64,000 nt of DNA from Prosapia bicincta (Eukaryota > Arthropoda > Insecta > Hemiptera > Cercopidae): the NCBI GenBank assembly GCA_036971475.1, contig JBAIZL010000003.1:48897342-48961341 (forward strand), read 5' to 3'. The notes beneath the pieces were generated by a model. That model was not told the DNA's origin. It was given only the letters and a program-made list of their open reading frames with translations, and did no database searches. Below are positions 35,596 through 51,248 of this stretch, piece after piece. The translations under genes and the position numbers were made by a program. Numbering within the stretch: the first letter of the stretch is position 1; each line of letters opens with the position of its first letter.

Positions 35596-38500
35596 TTAGT
35601 CCTTATGGGTGGATGTAGGTGTGAGAAGGAGGTACAAACATAGCATTTCTTCAATATCGCGGTATTTATACTTCAACGAGCGTGACTGGAGCGATTTGGG
35701 CAGTGATAGGTGTGTTCCTGATATTATTTGGGTTGTTATTTCATATCTAGGTCGTATATAATAGAAAAATCGAAAGTAGAACAACAATAGTCTGTTTATT
35801 TTAGATTATTTACTCTAAATTGAGGTCTTTCACCCTAATGAACGATAAGTAAACGTCTATATCAGTTTTGGGCGGGATTTAGTCCTTATGGGTGGATGTA
35901 GGTGTGAGAAGGAGGTACAAACATAGCATTTCTTCAATAGGGCGATATTTATACTTCAACCGGCATGACTGGAGCGATTTGGGCAGTGATAGGTGTGTTC
36001 CTGATATTATTTAAGTTGTTATTTCATATCTAGCTCGTATATAATAGAATAATCGAAAGTAGGTCAACAATAGTCTGTTTATTTTAGATTATTTACTCTA
36101 AATTGAGGTCATTCACCCTAATGAACGATAAATAAAACGTATATTATCAGTTTTGGGCGGGATTTAGTCCTTATGGGTGGATGTAGGTGTGAGAAGGAGG
36201 TACAAACATAGCATTTCTTCAATAGGTCGGTATTTATACTTCAACGGGCGTGACTGCAGCGATTTGGGCAGTGATAGGTGTGTTCCTGATATTATTAAGG
36301 TTGTTATTTCATATCTAGGTCGTATATAATAGAAAAATCGAAAGTAGGTGAAAAATAGTCTGTTTATTTTAGATTATGTACTCTAAATTGAGGTCATTCA
36401 CCCTAATGAACGATAAGTAAAACGTCCATATCAGTTTTGGGCGGGATTTAGTCCTTTAGGGTGCAAATGGGTGTGAGAAGGAGGTACAAACATAGCATTT
36501 CTTCAATAGGGCGATATTTATACTTCAACGGGCGTGACTGGAGCGATTTGGGCAGTGATAGGTGTGTTCCTGATATTATTTAACTTATTTCATATCTAGG
36601 TCGTATATAATAGAAAAATCGAAAGTAGGTCAACAATAGTCTGTTTATTTTAGATTATTTACTCTAAATTGAGGTGGTTCACCCTAATGAACGATAAATA
36701 AAACGTCTATAATCAGTTTTGGGTGGGATTTAGTCCTTATTGATGGATGTAGGTGTGAGAAGGAGGTACAAACATAGCATTTCTTCAATAGGGCGGTATT
36801 TATACTTCAACGGGCGTGACTGGAGCGATTTGGGCAGTTATAGGTGTGTTCCTGATATTATTTAAGTTGTTAATTCATATCTAGATCGTATATATTAGAA
36901 AAATCGAAAGTAGAACAACAATAGTCTGTTTATTTTAGATTATTTACTCTAAATTGAGGTCATTCACCCTAATGAACGATAAATAAAACGTATATTATCA
37001 GTTTTGGGCGGGATTTAGTCCTTATGGGTGGATGTAGGTGTGAGAAGGAGGTACAAACATAGCATTTCTTCAATAGGGCGGAATTTATACTTCAACGGGC
37101 GTGACTGCAGCGATTTGGGCAGTGATAGGTGTGTTCCTGATATTATTTAAGTTGTTATTTCATATCTAGATCGTATATATTAGAAAAATCAAAAGTAGGT
37201 CAACAATAGTCTGTTTATTTTAGATTATTTACTCTAAATTGAGGTCATACACCCTAATGAACGATAAATAAAACGTATATTATCAGTTTTGGGCGGGATT
37301 TAGTCCTTATGGGTGGATGTAGGTGTGAGAAGGAGGTACAAACATAGCATTTCTTCAATAGGGCGGTATTTATACTTCAACGGGCGTGACTGGAGCGATT
37401 TGGGCAGTGATAGGTGTGTTCCTGATATTATTTAAGTTGTTATTTCATATCTAGATCGTATATATTAGAAAAATCGAAAGTAGAACAACAATAGTCTGTT
37501 GATTATAGATTATTTACTCTAAATTGAGGTCATTCACCCTAATGAACGATAAATAAAACGTATATTATCAGTTTTGGGCGGGATTTAGTCCTTATGGGTG
37601 GATGTAGGTGTGAGAAGGAGGTACAAACATAGCATTCTTTCAATAGGGCGGTATTTATACTTCAACGGGCGTGACTGGAGCGATTTGGGCAGTGATAGGT
37701 GTGTTCCTGATATTATTTAAGTTGTTATTTCATATCTAGATCGTATATATTAGAAAAATCAAAAGTAGGTCAACAATAGTCTGTTGATTTTAGATTATTT
37801 ACTCTAAATTGAGGTCATTCACCCTAATGAACGATAAATAAAACGTATATTATCAGTTTTGGGTGGGATTTAGTCCTTATGGGGTGATGTAGGTGTGAGA
37901 AGGAGGTACAAACATAGCATTTCTTCAATAAGGCGGTATTTATACTTCAACGGGCGTGACTGGAGCGATTTGGGCAGTGATAGGTGTGTTCCTGATATTA
38001 TTTAAGTTGTTATTTCATATCTAGTTCGTATATATTAGAAAAATCAAAAGTAGAACATCAATAGTCTGTTTATTTTAGATTATTTACTCTAAATTGAGGT
38101 CATTCACAATAATGAACGATAAATAAAACGTCTATAATCGGTTTTGGGCGGGATTTAGTCCTTATGGGTGGATGTAGGTGTGAGAAGGAGGTACAAACAT
38201 AGCATTTCTTCAATAGGGCGGTATTTATACTTCAACGGGCGTGACTGGAGCGATTTGGGCAGTAATAGGTGTGTTCCTGATATTATTTAAGTTGTTATTT
38301 CATATCTAGATCGTATATATTAGAAAAATCGAAAGTAGAACAACAATAGTCTGTTTATTTTAGATTATTTACTCTAAATTGAGGTCATTCACCCTAATGA
38401 ACGATAAATAAAACGTATATTATCAGTTTTGGGCGGGATTTAGTCCTTATGGGTGGATGTAGGTGTGAGAAGGAGGTACAAACATAGCATTTCTTCAATA

Positions 38501-40149
38501 GGGCGGTATTTATACTTCAACGGGCGTGACTGCAGCGATTTGGGCAGTGATAGGTGTGTTCCTGATATTATTTAAGTTGTTATTTCATATCTAGATCGTA
38601 TATATTAGAAAAATCAAAAGTAGGTCAACAATAGTCTGTTTATTTTAGATTATTTACTCTAAATTGAGGTCATTCACCCTAATGAACGATAAATAAAACG
38701 TATATTATCAGTTTTGGGCGGGATTTAGTCCTTATGGGTGGATGTAGGTGTGAGAAGGAGGTACAAACATAGCATTTCTTCAATAGGGCGGTATTTATAC
38801 TTCAACGGGCGTGACTGGAGCGATTTGGGCAGTGATAGGTGTGTTCCTGATATTATTTAAGTTGTTATTTCATATCTAGATCGTATATATTAGAAAAATC
38901 AAAAGTAGGTCAACAATAGTCTGTTGATTTTAGATTATTTACTCTAAATTGAGGTCATTCACCCTAATGAACGATAAATAAAACGTATATTATCAGTTTT
39001 GGGCGGGATTTAGTCCTTATGGGGTGATGTAGGTGTGAGAAGGAGGTACAAACATAGCATTTCTTCAATAAGGCGGTATTTATACTTCAACGGGCGTGAC
39101 TGGAGCGATTTGGGCAGTGATAGGTGTGTTCCTGATATTATTTAAGTTGTTATTTCATATCTAGTTCGTATATATTAGAAAAATCAAAAGTAGAACATCA
39201 ATAGTCTGTTTATTTTAGATTATTTACTCTAAATTGAGGTCATTCACAATAATGAACGATAAATAAAACGTCTATAATCGGTTTTGGGCGGGATTTAGTC
39301 CTTATGGGTGGATGTAGGTGTGAGAAGGAGGTACAAACATAGCATTCCTTCAATAGGGCGGTATTTATACATCAACGGGCGTGACTGCAGCGATTTGGGC
39401 AGTGATAGGTGTGTTCCTGATATTATTTAAGTTGTTATTTCATATCTAGATCGTATATATTAGAAAAATCAAAAGTAGGTCAACAATAGTCTGTTTATTT
39501 TATATTATTTACTCTAAATTGTGGTCATTCACTCTAATGAACGATAAATAAAACGTATATTATCAGTTTTGGGCGGGATTTAGTCCTTATGGGTGGATGT
39601 AGGTGTGAGAAGGAGGTACAAACATAGCATTCCTTCAATAGGGCAGTATTTATACTTCAACGGGCGTGACTGGAGCGATTCGGGCAGTGATAGGTGTGTT
39701 CCTGATATTATTTAAGTTGTTATTTCATATCTAGATCGTATATATTAGAAAAATCGAAAGTAGAACAACAATAGTCTGTTTATTTTAGATTATTTACTCT
39801 AAATTGAGGTCATTCACAATAATGAACGATAAATAAAACGTATATTATCAGTTTTGGGCGGAATTTAGTCCTTATGGGTGGATGTAGGTGTGAGAAGGAG
39901 GTACAAACATAGCATTTCTTCAATAGGGCGGTATTTATACTTCAACGGGCGTGACTGGAGCGATTTGGGCAGTGATAGGTGTGTTCCTGATATTATTTAA
40001 GTTGTTATTTCATATCTAGATCGTATTAATTAGAAAAATCAAAAGTAGGTCAACAATAGTCTGTTTATTTTAGATTATTTACTCTAAATTGAGGTCATTC
40101 ACCCTAATGAACGATAAATAAAACGTATATTATCAGTTTTGGGCGGGAT
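35596..40149 (+). repeat. 16-dimer higher-order repeat (4554 bp), copy 2
   Basis: Same order of marked dimers as copy 1. One more 285-bp dimer sits at about 37.0-37.3 kb, with GGGCGGAATTTATAC and GGTCATACACCC. CGTATTAATTAG near 35470 and 40024 shows the 4554-bp offset. The match ends at 40149. Confidence 0.87.
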
Positions 40150-43100
40150 TTAGTCCTTATGGGTGGATGTAGGTGTGAGAAGGTGGTACAAACATAGCAT
40201 TTCTTCAATAGGGCGGTATTTATACTTCAACGGGCGTGACTGGAGCGATTTGGGCAGTGATAGGTGTGTTCCTGATATTATTTAAGTTGTTATTTCATAT
40301 CTAGATCGTATATATTAGAAAAATCGAAAGTAGAACAACAATAGTCTGTTGATTTTAGATTATTTACTCTAAATTGAGGTCATTCACCCTAATGAACGAT
40401 AAATAAAACGTATATTATCAGTTTTGGGCGGGATTTAGTCCTTATGGGTGGATGTAGGTGTGAGAAGGAGGTACAAACATAGCATTCCTTCAATAGGGCG
40501 GTATTTATACTTCAACGGGCGTGACTGGAGCGATTTGGGCAGTAATAGGTGTGTTCCTGATATTATTTAAGTTGTTATTTCATATCTAGATCGTATATAT
40601 TAGAAAAATCGAAAGTAGAACAACAATAGTCGGTTTATTTTAGATTATTTACTCTAAATTGAGGTCATTCACAATAATGAACGATAAATAAAACGTATAT
40701 TATCAGTTTTGGGCGGGATTTAGTCCTTATGGGTGGATGTAGGTGTGAGAAGGAGGTACAAACATAGCATTTCTTCAATAGGGCGGTATTTCTACTTCAA
40801 CGGGCGTGACGGCAGCGATTTGGGCAGTGATAGGTGTGTTCCTGATATTATTTGGGTTGTTATTTCATATCTAGGTCGTATATAATAGAAAAATCGAAAG
40901 TAGAACAACAATAGTCTGTTTATTTTAGATTATTTACTCTAAATTGAGGTCATTCACCCTAATGAACGATAAATAAAACGTATATTATCAGTTTTGGGCG
41001 GGATTTAGTCCTTATGGGTGGATGTAGGTGTGAGAAGGAGGTACAAACATAGCATTTCTTCAATAGGGCGGTATTTATACTTCAACGGGCGTGACTGGAG
41101 CGATTTGGGCAGTGATAGGTGTGTTCCTGATATTATTTAAGTTGTTATTTCATATCTAGATCGTATATATTAGAAAAATCAAAAGTAGGTCAACAATAGT
41201 CTGTTGATTTTAGATTATTTACTCTAAATTGAGGTCATTAACCCTAATGAACGATAAATAAAACGTATATTATCAGTTTTGGGCGGGATTTAGTCCTTAT
41301 GGGTGGATGTAGGTGTGAGAAGGAGGTACAAACATAGCATTTCTTCAATAGGGCGGTATTTATACTTCAACGGGCGTGACTGCAGCGATTTGGGCAGTGA
41401 TAGGTGTGTTCCTGATATTATTTAAGTTGTTATTTCATATCTAGTTCGTATATATTAGAAAAATCAAAAGTAGAACATCAATAGTCTGGTTATTTTAGAT
41501 TATTTACTCTAAATTGAGGTCATTCACAATAATGAACGATAAATAAAACGTCTATAATCGGTTTTGGGCGGGATTTAGTCCTTATGGGTGGATGTAGGTG
41601 TGAGAAGGAGGTACAAACATAGCATTCCTTCAATAGGGCGGTATTTATACATCAACGGGCGTGACTGCAGCGATTTGGGCAGTGATAGGTGTGTTCCTGA
41701 TATTATTTAAGTTGTTATTTCATATCTAGATCGTATATATTAGAAAAATCGAAAGTAGAACAACAATAGTCTGTTTATTTTATATTATTTACTCTAAATT
41801 GAGGCCATTCACCCTAATGAACGATAAATAAAACGTATATTATCAGTTTTGGGCGGGATTTAGTCCTTATGGGTGGATGTAGGTGTGAGAAGGAGGTACA
41901 AACATAGCATTTCTTCAATAGGGCGGTATTTATACTTCAACGGGCGTGACTGCAGCGATTTGGGCAGTGATAGGTGTGTTCCTGATATTATTTAAGTTGT
42001 TATTTCATATCTAGATCGTATATATTAGAAAAATCAAAAGTAGGTCAACAATAGTCTGTTTATTTTAGATTATTTACTCTAAATTGAGGTCATTCACCCT
42101 AATGAACGATAAATAAAACTTATATTATCAGTTTTGGGCGGGATTTAGTCCTTATGGGTGGATGTAGGTGTGAGAAGGAGGTACAAACATAGCATTTCTT
42201 CAATAGGTCGGTATTTATACTTCAACGGGCGTGACTGCAGCGATTTGGGCAGTGATAGGTGTGTTCCTGATATTATTAAGGTTGTTATTTCATATCTAGG
42301 TCGTATATAATAGAAAAATCGAAAGTAGGTGAAAATAGTCTGTTTATTTTAGATTATTTACTCTAAATTTAAGTCATTCACCCTAATGAACGATAAATAA
42401 AACGTATATTATCAGTTTTGGGCGGGATTTAGTCCTTATGGGTGGATGTAGTTGTGAGAAGAAGGTACAAACATAGCATTTCTTCAATAGGGCGGTATTT
42501 ATACTTCAACGGGCGTGACTGCAGCGATTTGGGCAGTGATAGGTGTGTTCCTGATATTATTTAAGTTGTTATTTCATATCTAGATCGTATATATTAGAAA
42601 AATCAAAAGTAGGTCAACAATAGTCTGTTGATTTTAGATTATTTACTCTAAATTGAGGTCATTCACCCTAATGAACGATAAATAAAACGTATATTATCAG
42701 TTTTGGGCGGGATTTAGTCCTTATGGGGTGATGTAGGTGTGAGAAGGAGGTACAAACATAGCATTTCTTCAATAAGGCGGTATTTATACTTCAACGGGCG
42801 TGACTGGAGCGATTTGGGCAGTGATAGGTGTGTTCCTGATATTATTTAAGTTGTTATTTCATATCTAGTTCGTATATATTAGAAAAATCAAAAGTAGAAC
42901 ATCAATAGTCTGTTTATTTTAGATTATTTACTCTAAATTGAGGTCATTCACAATAATGAACGATAAATAAAACGTCTATAATCGGTTTTGGGCGGGATTT
43001 AGTCCTTATGGGTGGATGTAGGTGTGAGAAGGAGGTACAAACATAGCATTCCTTCAATAGGGCGGTATTTATACTTCAACGGGCGTGACTGGAGCGATTT

Positions 43101-46100
43101 GGGCAGTGATAGGTGTGTTCCTGATATTATTTAAGTTGTTATTTCATATCTAGATCGTATATATTAGAAAAATCGAAAGTAGAACAACAATAGTCTGTTT
43201 ATTTTATATTATTTACTCTAAATTGAGGCCATTCACCCTAATGAACGATAAATAAAACGTATATTATCAGTTTTGGGCGGGATTTAGTCCTTATGGGTGG
43301 ATGTAGGTGTGAGAAGGAGGTACAAACATAGCATTTCTTCAATAGGGCGGTATTTATACTTCAACGGGCGTGACTGGAGCGATTTGGGCAGTGATAGGTG
43401 TGTTCCTGATATTATTTAAGTTGTTATTTCATATCTAGATCGTATATATTAGAAAAATCAAAAGTAGGTCAACAATAGTCTGTTGATTTTAGATTATTTA
43501 CTCTAAATTGAGGTCATTCACCCTAATGAACGATAAATAAAACGTATAATATCAGTTTTGGGCGGGATTTAGTCCTTATGGGTGGATGTAGGTGTGAGAA
43601 GGAGGTACAAACATAGCATTTCTTCAATAGGGCGGTATTTATATTTCAACGGGCGTGACTGCAGCGATTTGGGCAGTGATAGGTGTGTTCCTGATATTAT
43701 TTAAGTTGTTATTTCATATCTAGTTCGTATATATTAGAAAAATCAAAAGTAGGTCAACAATAGTCTGTTTATTTTATATTATTTACTCTAAATTGTGGTC
43801 ATTCACCCTAATGAACGATATATAAAACGTATATTATCAGTTTTGGGCGGGATTTAGTCCTTATGGGTGGATGTAGGTGTGAGAAGGAGGTACAAACATA
43901 GCATTCCTTCAATAGGGCGGTATTTATACTTCAACGGGCGTGACTGGAGCGATTTGGGCAGTGATAGGTGTGTTCCTGATATTATTTAAGTTGTTATTTC
44001 ATATCTAGATCGTATATATTAGAAAATCGAAAGTAGAACAACAATAGTCTGTTTATTTTATATTATTTACTCTAAATTGAGTCCATTCACCCTAATGAAC
44101 GATAAATAAAACGTATATTATCAGTTTTGGGCGGGATTTAGTCCTTATGGGTGGATGTAGGTGTGAGAAGGAGGTACAAACATAGCATTTCTTCAATAGG
44201 GCGGTATTTATACTTCAACGGGCGTGACTGCAGCGATGTGGGCAGTGATAGGTGTGTTCCTGATATTATTTAAGTTGTTATTTCATATCTAGATCGTATA
44301 TATTAGAAAAATCAAAAGTAGGTCAACAATAGTCTGTTTATTTTAGATTATTTACTCTAAATTGAGGTCATTCACCCTAATGAACGATAAATAAAACTTA
44401 TATTATCAGTTTTGGGCGGGATTTAGTCCTTATGGGTGGATGTAGGTGTGAGAAGGAGGTACAAACATAGCATTTCTTCAATAGGTCGGTATTTATACTT
44501 CAACGGGCGTGACTGCAGCGATTTGGGCAGTGATAGGTGTGTTCCTGATATTATTAAGGTTGTTATTTCATATCTAGGTCGTATATAATAGAAAAATCGA
44601 AAGTAGGAGAAAAATAGTCTGTTTATTTTAGATTATGTACTCTAAATTGAGGTCATTCACCCTAATGAACGATAAGTAAAACGTATATTATCAGTTTTGG
44701 GCGGGATTTAGTCCTTATGGGTGGATGTAGTTGTGAGAAGGAGGTACAAACATAGCATTTCTTCAATAGGTCGGTATTTATACTTCAACGGGCGTGACTG
44801 CAGCGATTTGGGCAGTGATAGGTGTGTTCCTGATATTATTAAGGTTGTTATTTCATATCTAGGTCGTATATAATAGAAAAATCGAAAGTAGGTGAAAAAT
44901 AGTCTGTTTATTTTAGATTATTTACTCTAAATTGAGGTCATTCACCCTAATGAACGATAAATAAAACGTATATTATCAGTTTTGGGCGGGATTTAGTCCT
45001 TATGGGTGGATGTAGTTGTGAGAAGGAGGTACAAACATAGCATTTCTTCAATAGGGCGGTATTTATACTTCAACGGGCGTGACTGCAGCGATTTGGGCAG
45101 TGATAGGTGTGTTCCTGATATTATTTAAGTTGTTATTTCATATCTAGTTCGTATATATTAGAAAAATCAAAAGTAGAACATCAATAGTCTGTTTATTTTA
45201 GATTATTTACTCTAAATTGAGGTCATTCACAATAATGAACGATAAATAAAACGTCTATAATCGGTTTTGGGCGGGATTTAGTCCTTATGGGTGGATGTAG
45301 GTGTGAGAAGGAGGTACAAACATAGCATTCCTTCAATAGGGCGGTATTTATACATCAACGGGCGTGACTGCAGCGATTTGGGCAGTGATAGGTGTGTTCC
45401 TGATATTATTTAAGTTGTTATTTCATATCTAGATCGTATATATTAGAAAAATCAAAAGTAGGTCAACAATAGTCTGTTTATTTTATATTATTTACTCTAA
45501 ATTGTGGTCATTCACCCTAATGAACGATAAATAAAACGTATATTATCAGTTTTGGGCGGGATTTAGTCCTTATGGGTGGATGTAGGTGTGAGAAGGAGGT
45601 ACAAACATAGCATTCCTTCAATAGGGCGGTATTTATACTTCAACGGGCGTGACTGGAGCGATTTGGGCAGTGATAGGTGTGTTCCTGATATTATTTAAGT
45701 TGTTATTTCATATCTAGATCGTATATATTAGAAAAATCGAAAGTAGAACAACAATAGTCTGTTTATTTTATATTATTTACTCTAAATTGAGGCCATTCAC
45801 CCTAATGAACGATAAATAAAACGTATATTATCAGTTTTGGGCGGGATTTAGTCCTTATGGGTGGATGTAGGTGTGAGAAGGAGGTACAAACATAGCATTT
45901 CTTCAATAGGGCGGTATTTATACTTCAACGGGCGTGACTGCAGCGATTTGGGCAGTGATAGGTGTGTTCCTGATATTATTTAAGTTGTTATTTCATATCT
46001 AGATCGTATATATTAGAAAAATCAAAAGTAGGTCAACAATAGTCTGTTTATTTTAGATTATTTACTCTAAATTGAGGTCATTCACCCTAATGAACGATAA

Positions 46101-49100
46101 ATAAAACTTATATTATCAGTTTTGGGCGGGATTTAGTCCTTATGGGTGGATGTAGGTGTGAGAAGGAGGTACAAACATAGCATTCCTTCAATAGGGCGGT
46201 ATTTATACTTCAACGGGCGTGACTGGAGCGATTTGGGCAGTAATAGGTGTGTTCCTGATATTATTTAAGTTGTTATTTCATATCTAGATCGTATATATTA
46301 GAAAAATCGAAAGTAGAACAACAATAGTCTGTTTATTTTAGATTATTTACTCTAAAGTGAGGTCATTCACAATAATGAACGATAAATAAAACGTATATTA
46401 TCAGTTTTGGGCGGGATTTAGTCCTTATGGGTGGATGTAGGTGTGAGAAGGAGGTACAAACATAGCATTTCTTCAATAGGGCGGTATTTATACTTCAACG
46501 GGCGTGACGGCAGCGATTTGGGCAGTGATAGGTGTGTTCCTGATATTGATTGGGTTGTTATTTCATATCTAGGTCGTATATAATAGAAAAATCGAAAGTA
46601 GAACAACAATAGTCTGTTTATTTTAGATTATTTACTCTAAATTGAGGTCATTCACCCTAATGAACGATAAATAAAACGTATATTATCAGTTTTGGGCGGG
46701 ATTTAGTCCTTATGGGTGGATGTAGGTGTGAGAAGGAGGTACAAACATAGCATTTCTTCAATAGGGCGGTATTTATACTTCAACGGGCGTGACTGGAGCG
46801 ATTTGGGCAGTGATAGGTGTGTTCCTGATATTATTTGGGTTGTTATTTCATATCTAGGTCGTATATAATAGAAAAATCGAAAGTAGAACAACAATAGTCT
46901 GTTTATTTTAGATTATTTACTCTAAATTGAGGTCATTCACCCTAATGAACGATAAATAAAACGTATATTATCAGTTTTGGGCGGGATTTAGTCCTTATGG
47001 GTGGATGTAGGTGTGAGAAGGAGGTACAAACATAGCATTTCTTCAATAGGGCGGTATTTATACTTCAACGGGCGTGACTGGAGCGATTTGGGCAGTGATA
47101 GGTGTGTTCCTGATATTATTTAAGTTTTTATTTCATATCTAGATCGTATATATTAGAAAAATCGAAAGTAGAACAACAATAGTCTGTTTATTTTAGATTA
47201 TTTACTCTAAATTGAGGTCATTTACAATAATGAACGATAAATAAAACGTATATTATCAGTTTTGGGCGGGATTTAGTCCTTATGGGTGGATGTAGGTGTG
47301 AGAAGGAGGTACAAACATAGCATTTCTTCAATAGGGCGGTATTTATACTTCAACAGGCGTGACTGGAGCGATTTGGGCAGTGATAGGTGTGTTCCTGATA
47401 TTATTTAAGTTGTTATTTCATATCTAGATCGTATATATTAGAAAAATCGAAAGTAGAACAACAATAGTCTGTTGATTTTAGATTATTTACTCTAAATTGA
47501 GGTCATTCACCCTAATGAACGATAAATAAAACGTATATTATCAGTTTTGGGCGGGATTTAGTCCTTATGGGTGGATGTAGGTGTGAGAAGGAGGTACAAA
47601 CATAGCATTCCATCAATAGGGCGGTATTTATACTTCAACGGGCGTGACTGGAGCGATTTGGGCAGTAATAGGTGTGTTCCTGATATTATTTAAGTTGTTA
47701 TTTCATATCTAGATCGTATATATTAGAAAAATCGAAAGTAGAACAACAATAGTCTGTTTATTTTAGATTATTTACTCTAAATTGAGGTCATTCACAATAA
47801 TGAACGATAAATAAAACGTATATTATCAGTTTTGGGCGGGATTTAGTCCTTATGGGTGGATGTAGGTGTGAGAAGGAGGTACAAACATAGCATTTCTTCA
47901 ATAGGGCGGTATTTATACTTCAACGGGCGTGACGGCAGCGATTTGGGCAGTGATAGGTGTGTTCCTGATATTATTTGGGTTGTTATTTCATATCTAGGTC
48001 GTATATAATAGAAAAATCGAAAGTAGAACAACAATAGTCTGTTTATTTTAGATTATTTACTCTAAATTGAGGTCATTCACAATAATGAACGATAAATAAA
48101 ACGTATATTATCAGTTTTGGGCGGGATTTAGTCCTTATGGGTGGATGTAGGTGTGAGAAGGAGGTACAAACATAGCATTTCTTCAATAGGGCGGTATTTA
48201 TACTTCAACGGGCGTGACTGGAGCGATTTGGGCAGTGATAGGTGTGTTCCTGATATTATTTGGGTTGTTATTTCATATCTAGGTCGTATATAATAGAAAA
48301 ATCGAAAGTAGAACAACAATAGTCTGTTTATTTTAGATTATTTACTCTAAATTGAGGTCATTCACAATAATGAACGATAAATAAAACGTATATTATCAGT
48401 TTTGGGCGGGATTTAGTCCTTATGGGTGGATGTAGGTGTGAGAAGGAGGTACAAACATAGCATTTCTTCAATAGGGCGGTATTTATACTTCAACGGGCGT
48501 GACGGCAGCGATTTGGGCAGTGATAGGTGTGTTCCTGATATTATTTGGGTTGTTATTTCATATCTAGGTCGTATATAATAGAAAAATCGAAAGTAGAACA
48601 ACAATAGTCTGTTTATTTTAGATTATTTACTCTAAATTGAGGTCATTCACCCTAATGAAAGATAAATAAAACGTCTATATCAGTTTTGGGCGAGATTTAG
48701 TCCTTATGGGTGGATGTAGGTGTGAGAAGGAGGTACAAACATAGCATTTCTTCAATAGGGCGGTATTTATACTTCAACGGGCGTGACTGCAGCGATTTGG
48801 GCAGTGATAGGTGTGTTCCTGATATTATTTGGGTTGTTATTTCATATCTAGGTCGTATATAATAGAAAAATCGAAAGTAGAACAACAATAGTCTGTTTAT
48901 TTTAGATTATTTACTCTAAATTGAGGTCATTCACCCTAATGAACGATAAATAAAACGTCTATATCGGTTTTAAGCGGGATTTAGTTCTTATGGGTGGATG
49001 TAGGTGTGAGAAGGAGGTACAAACATAGCATTTCTTCAATAGGGCGGTATTTATACTTCAACGGGCGTGACTGGAGCGATTTGGGCAGTGATAGGTGTGT

Positions 49101-49255
49101 TCCTGATATTATTTGGGTTGTTATTTCATATCTAGGTCGTATATAATAGAAAAATCAAAAGTAGAACAACAATAGTCTGTTTATTTTAGATTATTTACTC
49201 TAAATTGAGGTCATTCACCCTAATGAAAGATAAATAAAACGTCTATATCAGTTTT

Positions 49256-51248
49256 GGGCGGGATTTAGTCCTTATGGGTGGATGTAGGTGTGAGAAGGAG
49301 GTACAAACATAGCATTTCATCAATAGGGGGGTTTTTATACTTCAACGGGCGTGACTGCAGCGATTTGGGCAGTGATAGGTGTGTTCCTGATATTATTTGG
49401 GTTGTTATTTCATATCTAGGTCGTATATAATAGAAAAATCAAAAGTAGAACAACAATAGTCTGTTTATTTTAGATTATTTACTCTAAATTGAGGTCATTC
49501 ACCCTAATGAACGATAAATAAAACGTCTATATCAGTTTTGGGCGGGATTTAGTCCTTATGGGTGGATGTAGGTGTGAGAAGGAGGTACAAACATAGCATT
49601 CCTTCAATAGGGCAGTATTTATACTTCAACGCCGTGACTGGAGCGATTTGGGCAGTGATAGGTGTGTTCCTGATATTATTTAAGTTGTTATTTCATATCT
49701 AGATCGTATATATTAGAAAAATCGAAAGTAGGTCAACAATAGTCTGTTTATTTTAGATTATTTACTCTAAATTGTGGTCATTCACCCTAATGAACGATAA
49801 ATAAAACGTATATTATCAGTTTTGGGCGGGATTTAGTCCTTATGGGTAGATGTAGGTGTAAGAAGGAGGTACAAACATAGCATTTCTTCAATAGGGCGGT
49901 ATTTATACTTCAACGGGCGTGACTGGAGCGATTTGGGCAGTGATAGGTGTGTTCCTGATATTATTTAAGTTGTTATTTCATATCTAGATCGTATATATTA
50001 GAAAAATCGAAAGTAGGTCAACAATAGTCTGTTTATTTTAGATTATTTACTCTAAATTGTGGTCATTCACCCTAATGAACGATAAATAAAACGTATATTA
50101 TCAGTTTTGGGCGGGATTTAGTCCTTATGGGTGGATGTAGGTGTGAGAAGGAGGTACAAACATAGCATTTCTTCAATAGGGCGGTATTTATACTTCAACG
50201 GGCGTGACTGGAGCGATTTGGGCAGTGATAGGTGTGTTCCTGATATTATTTAAGTTGTTATTTCATATCTAGATCGTATATATTAGAAAAATCGAAAGTA
50301 GGTCAACAATAGTCTGTTTATTTTAGATTATTTACTCTAAATTGAGGTCATTCACAATAATGAACGATAAATAAAACGTATATTATCAGTTTTGGGCGGG
50401 ATTTAGTCCTTATGGGTGGATGTAGGTGTGACAAGGAAGTACAAACATAGCATTTCTTCAATAGGGCGGTATTTATACTTCAACGGGCGTGACTGGAGCG
50501 ATTTGGGCAGTGATAGGTGTGTTCCTGATATTATTTGGGATGTTATTTCATATCTAGGTCGTATATAATAGAAAAATCGAAAGTAGAACAACAATAGTCT
50601 GTTTATTTTAGATTATTTACTCTAAATTGTGGTCATTCACCCTAATGAACGATAAATAAAACGTATATTATCCGTTTTGGGCGGGATTTAGTCCTTATGG
50701 GTGGATGTAGGTGTGACAAGGAAGTACAAACATAGCATTTCTTCAATAGGGCGGTATTTATACTTCAACGGGCGTGACTGGAGCGATTTGGGCAGTGATA
50801 GGTGTGTTCCTGATATTATTTAAGTTGTTATTTCATATCAAGGTCGAATATAATAGAAAAATCGAAAGTAGAACAACAATAGTCTGTTTATTTTAGATTA
50901 TTTACTCTAAATTGAGGTGGTTCGCCATAATGAACGATAAATAAAACGTCTATTATCAGTTTTGGGCGGGATTTAGTCCTTATGGGTGGATGTAGGTGTG
51001 ACAAGGAAGTACAAACATAGCATTTCTTCAATAGGGCGGTATTTATACTTCAACGGGCGTGACTGGAGCGATTTGGGCAGTGATAGGTGTGTTCCTGATA
51101 TTATTTAAGTTGTTATTCCATATCAAGGTCGAATATAATAGAAAAATCGAAAGTAGAACAACAATAGTCTGTTTATTTTAGATTATTTACTCTAAATTGA
51201 GGTGGTTCGCCATAATGAACGATAAATAAAACGTCTATTATCAGTTTT
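49256..51248 (+). repeat. 7-dimer higher-order repeat (1993 bp), copy 1
   Basis: Marked in order by GGTTTTTATAC, CATTCCTTCAATAGG, GGGTAGATG with GTGTAAGAAGG, ATTTGGGATG and TTATCCGTTTTGGG. CCTTCAATAG falls at 49601, 51594 and 53588 in the three copies. Confidence 0.87.

Noticed and set aside
46418..48888. Recurrent 63-codon minus-strand open frame, once per AB dimer (also at many other sites from 13835 to 60846)
   Set aside because: Near-identical copies track the satellite period, and dimers lacking the frame are equally common. It is repeat structure, not a gene family.
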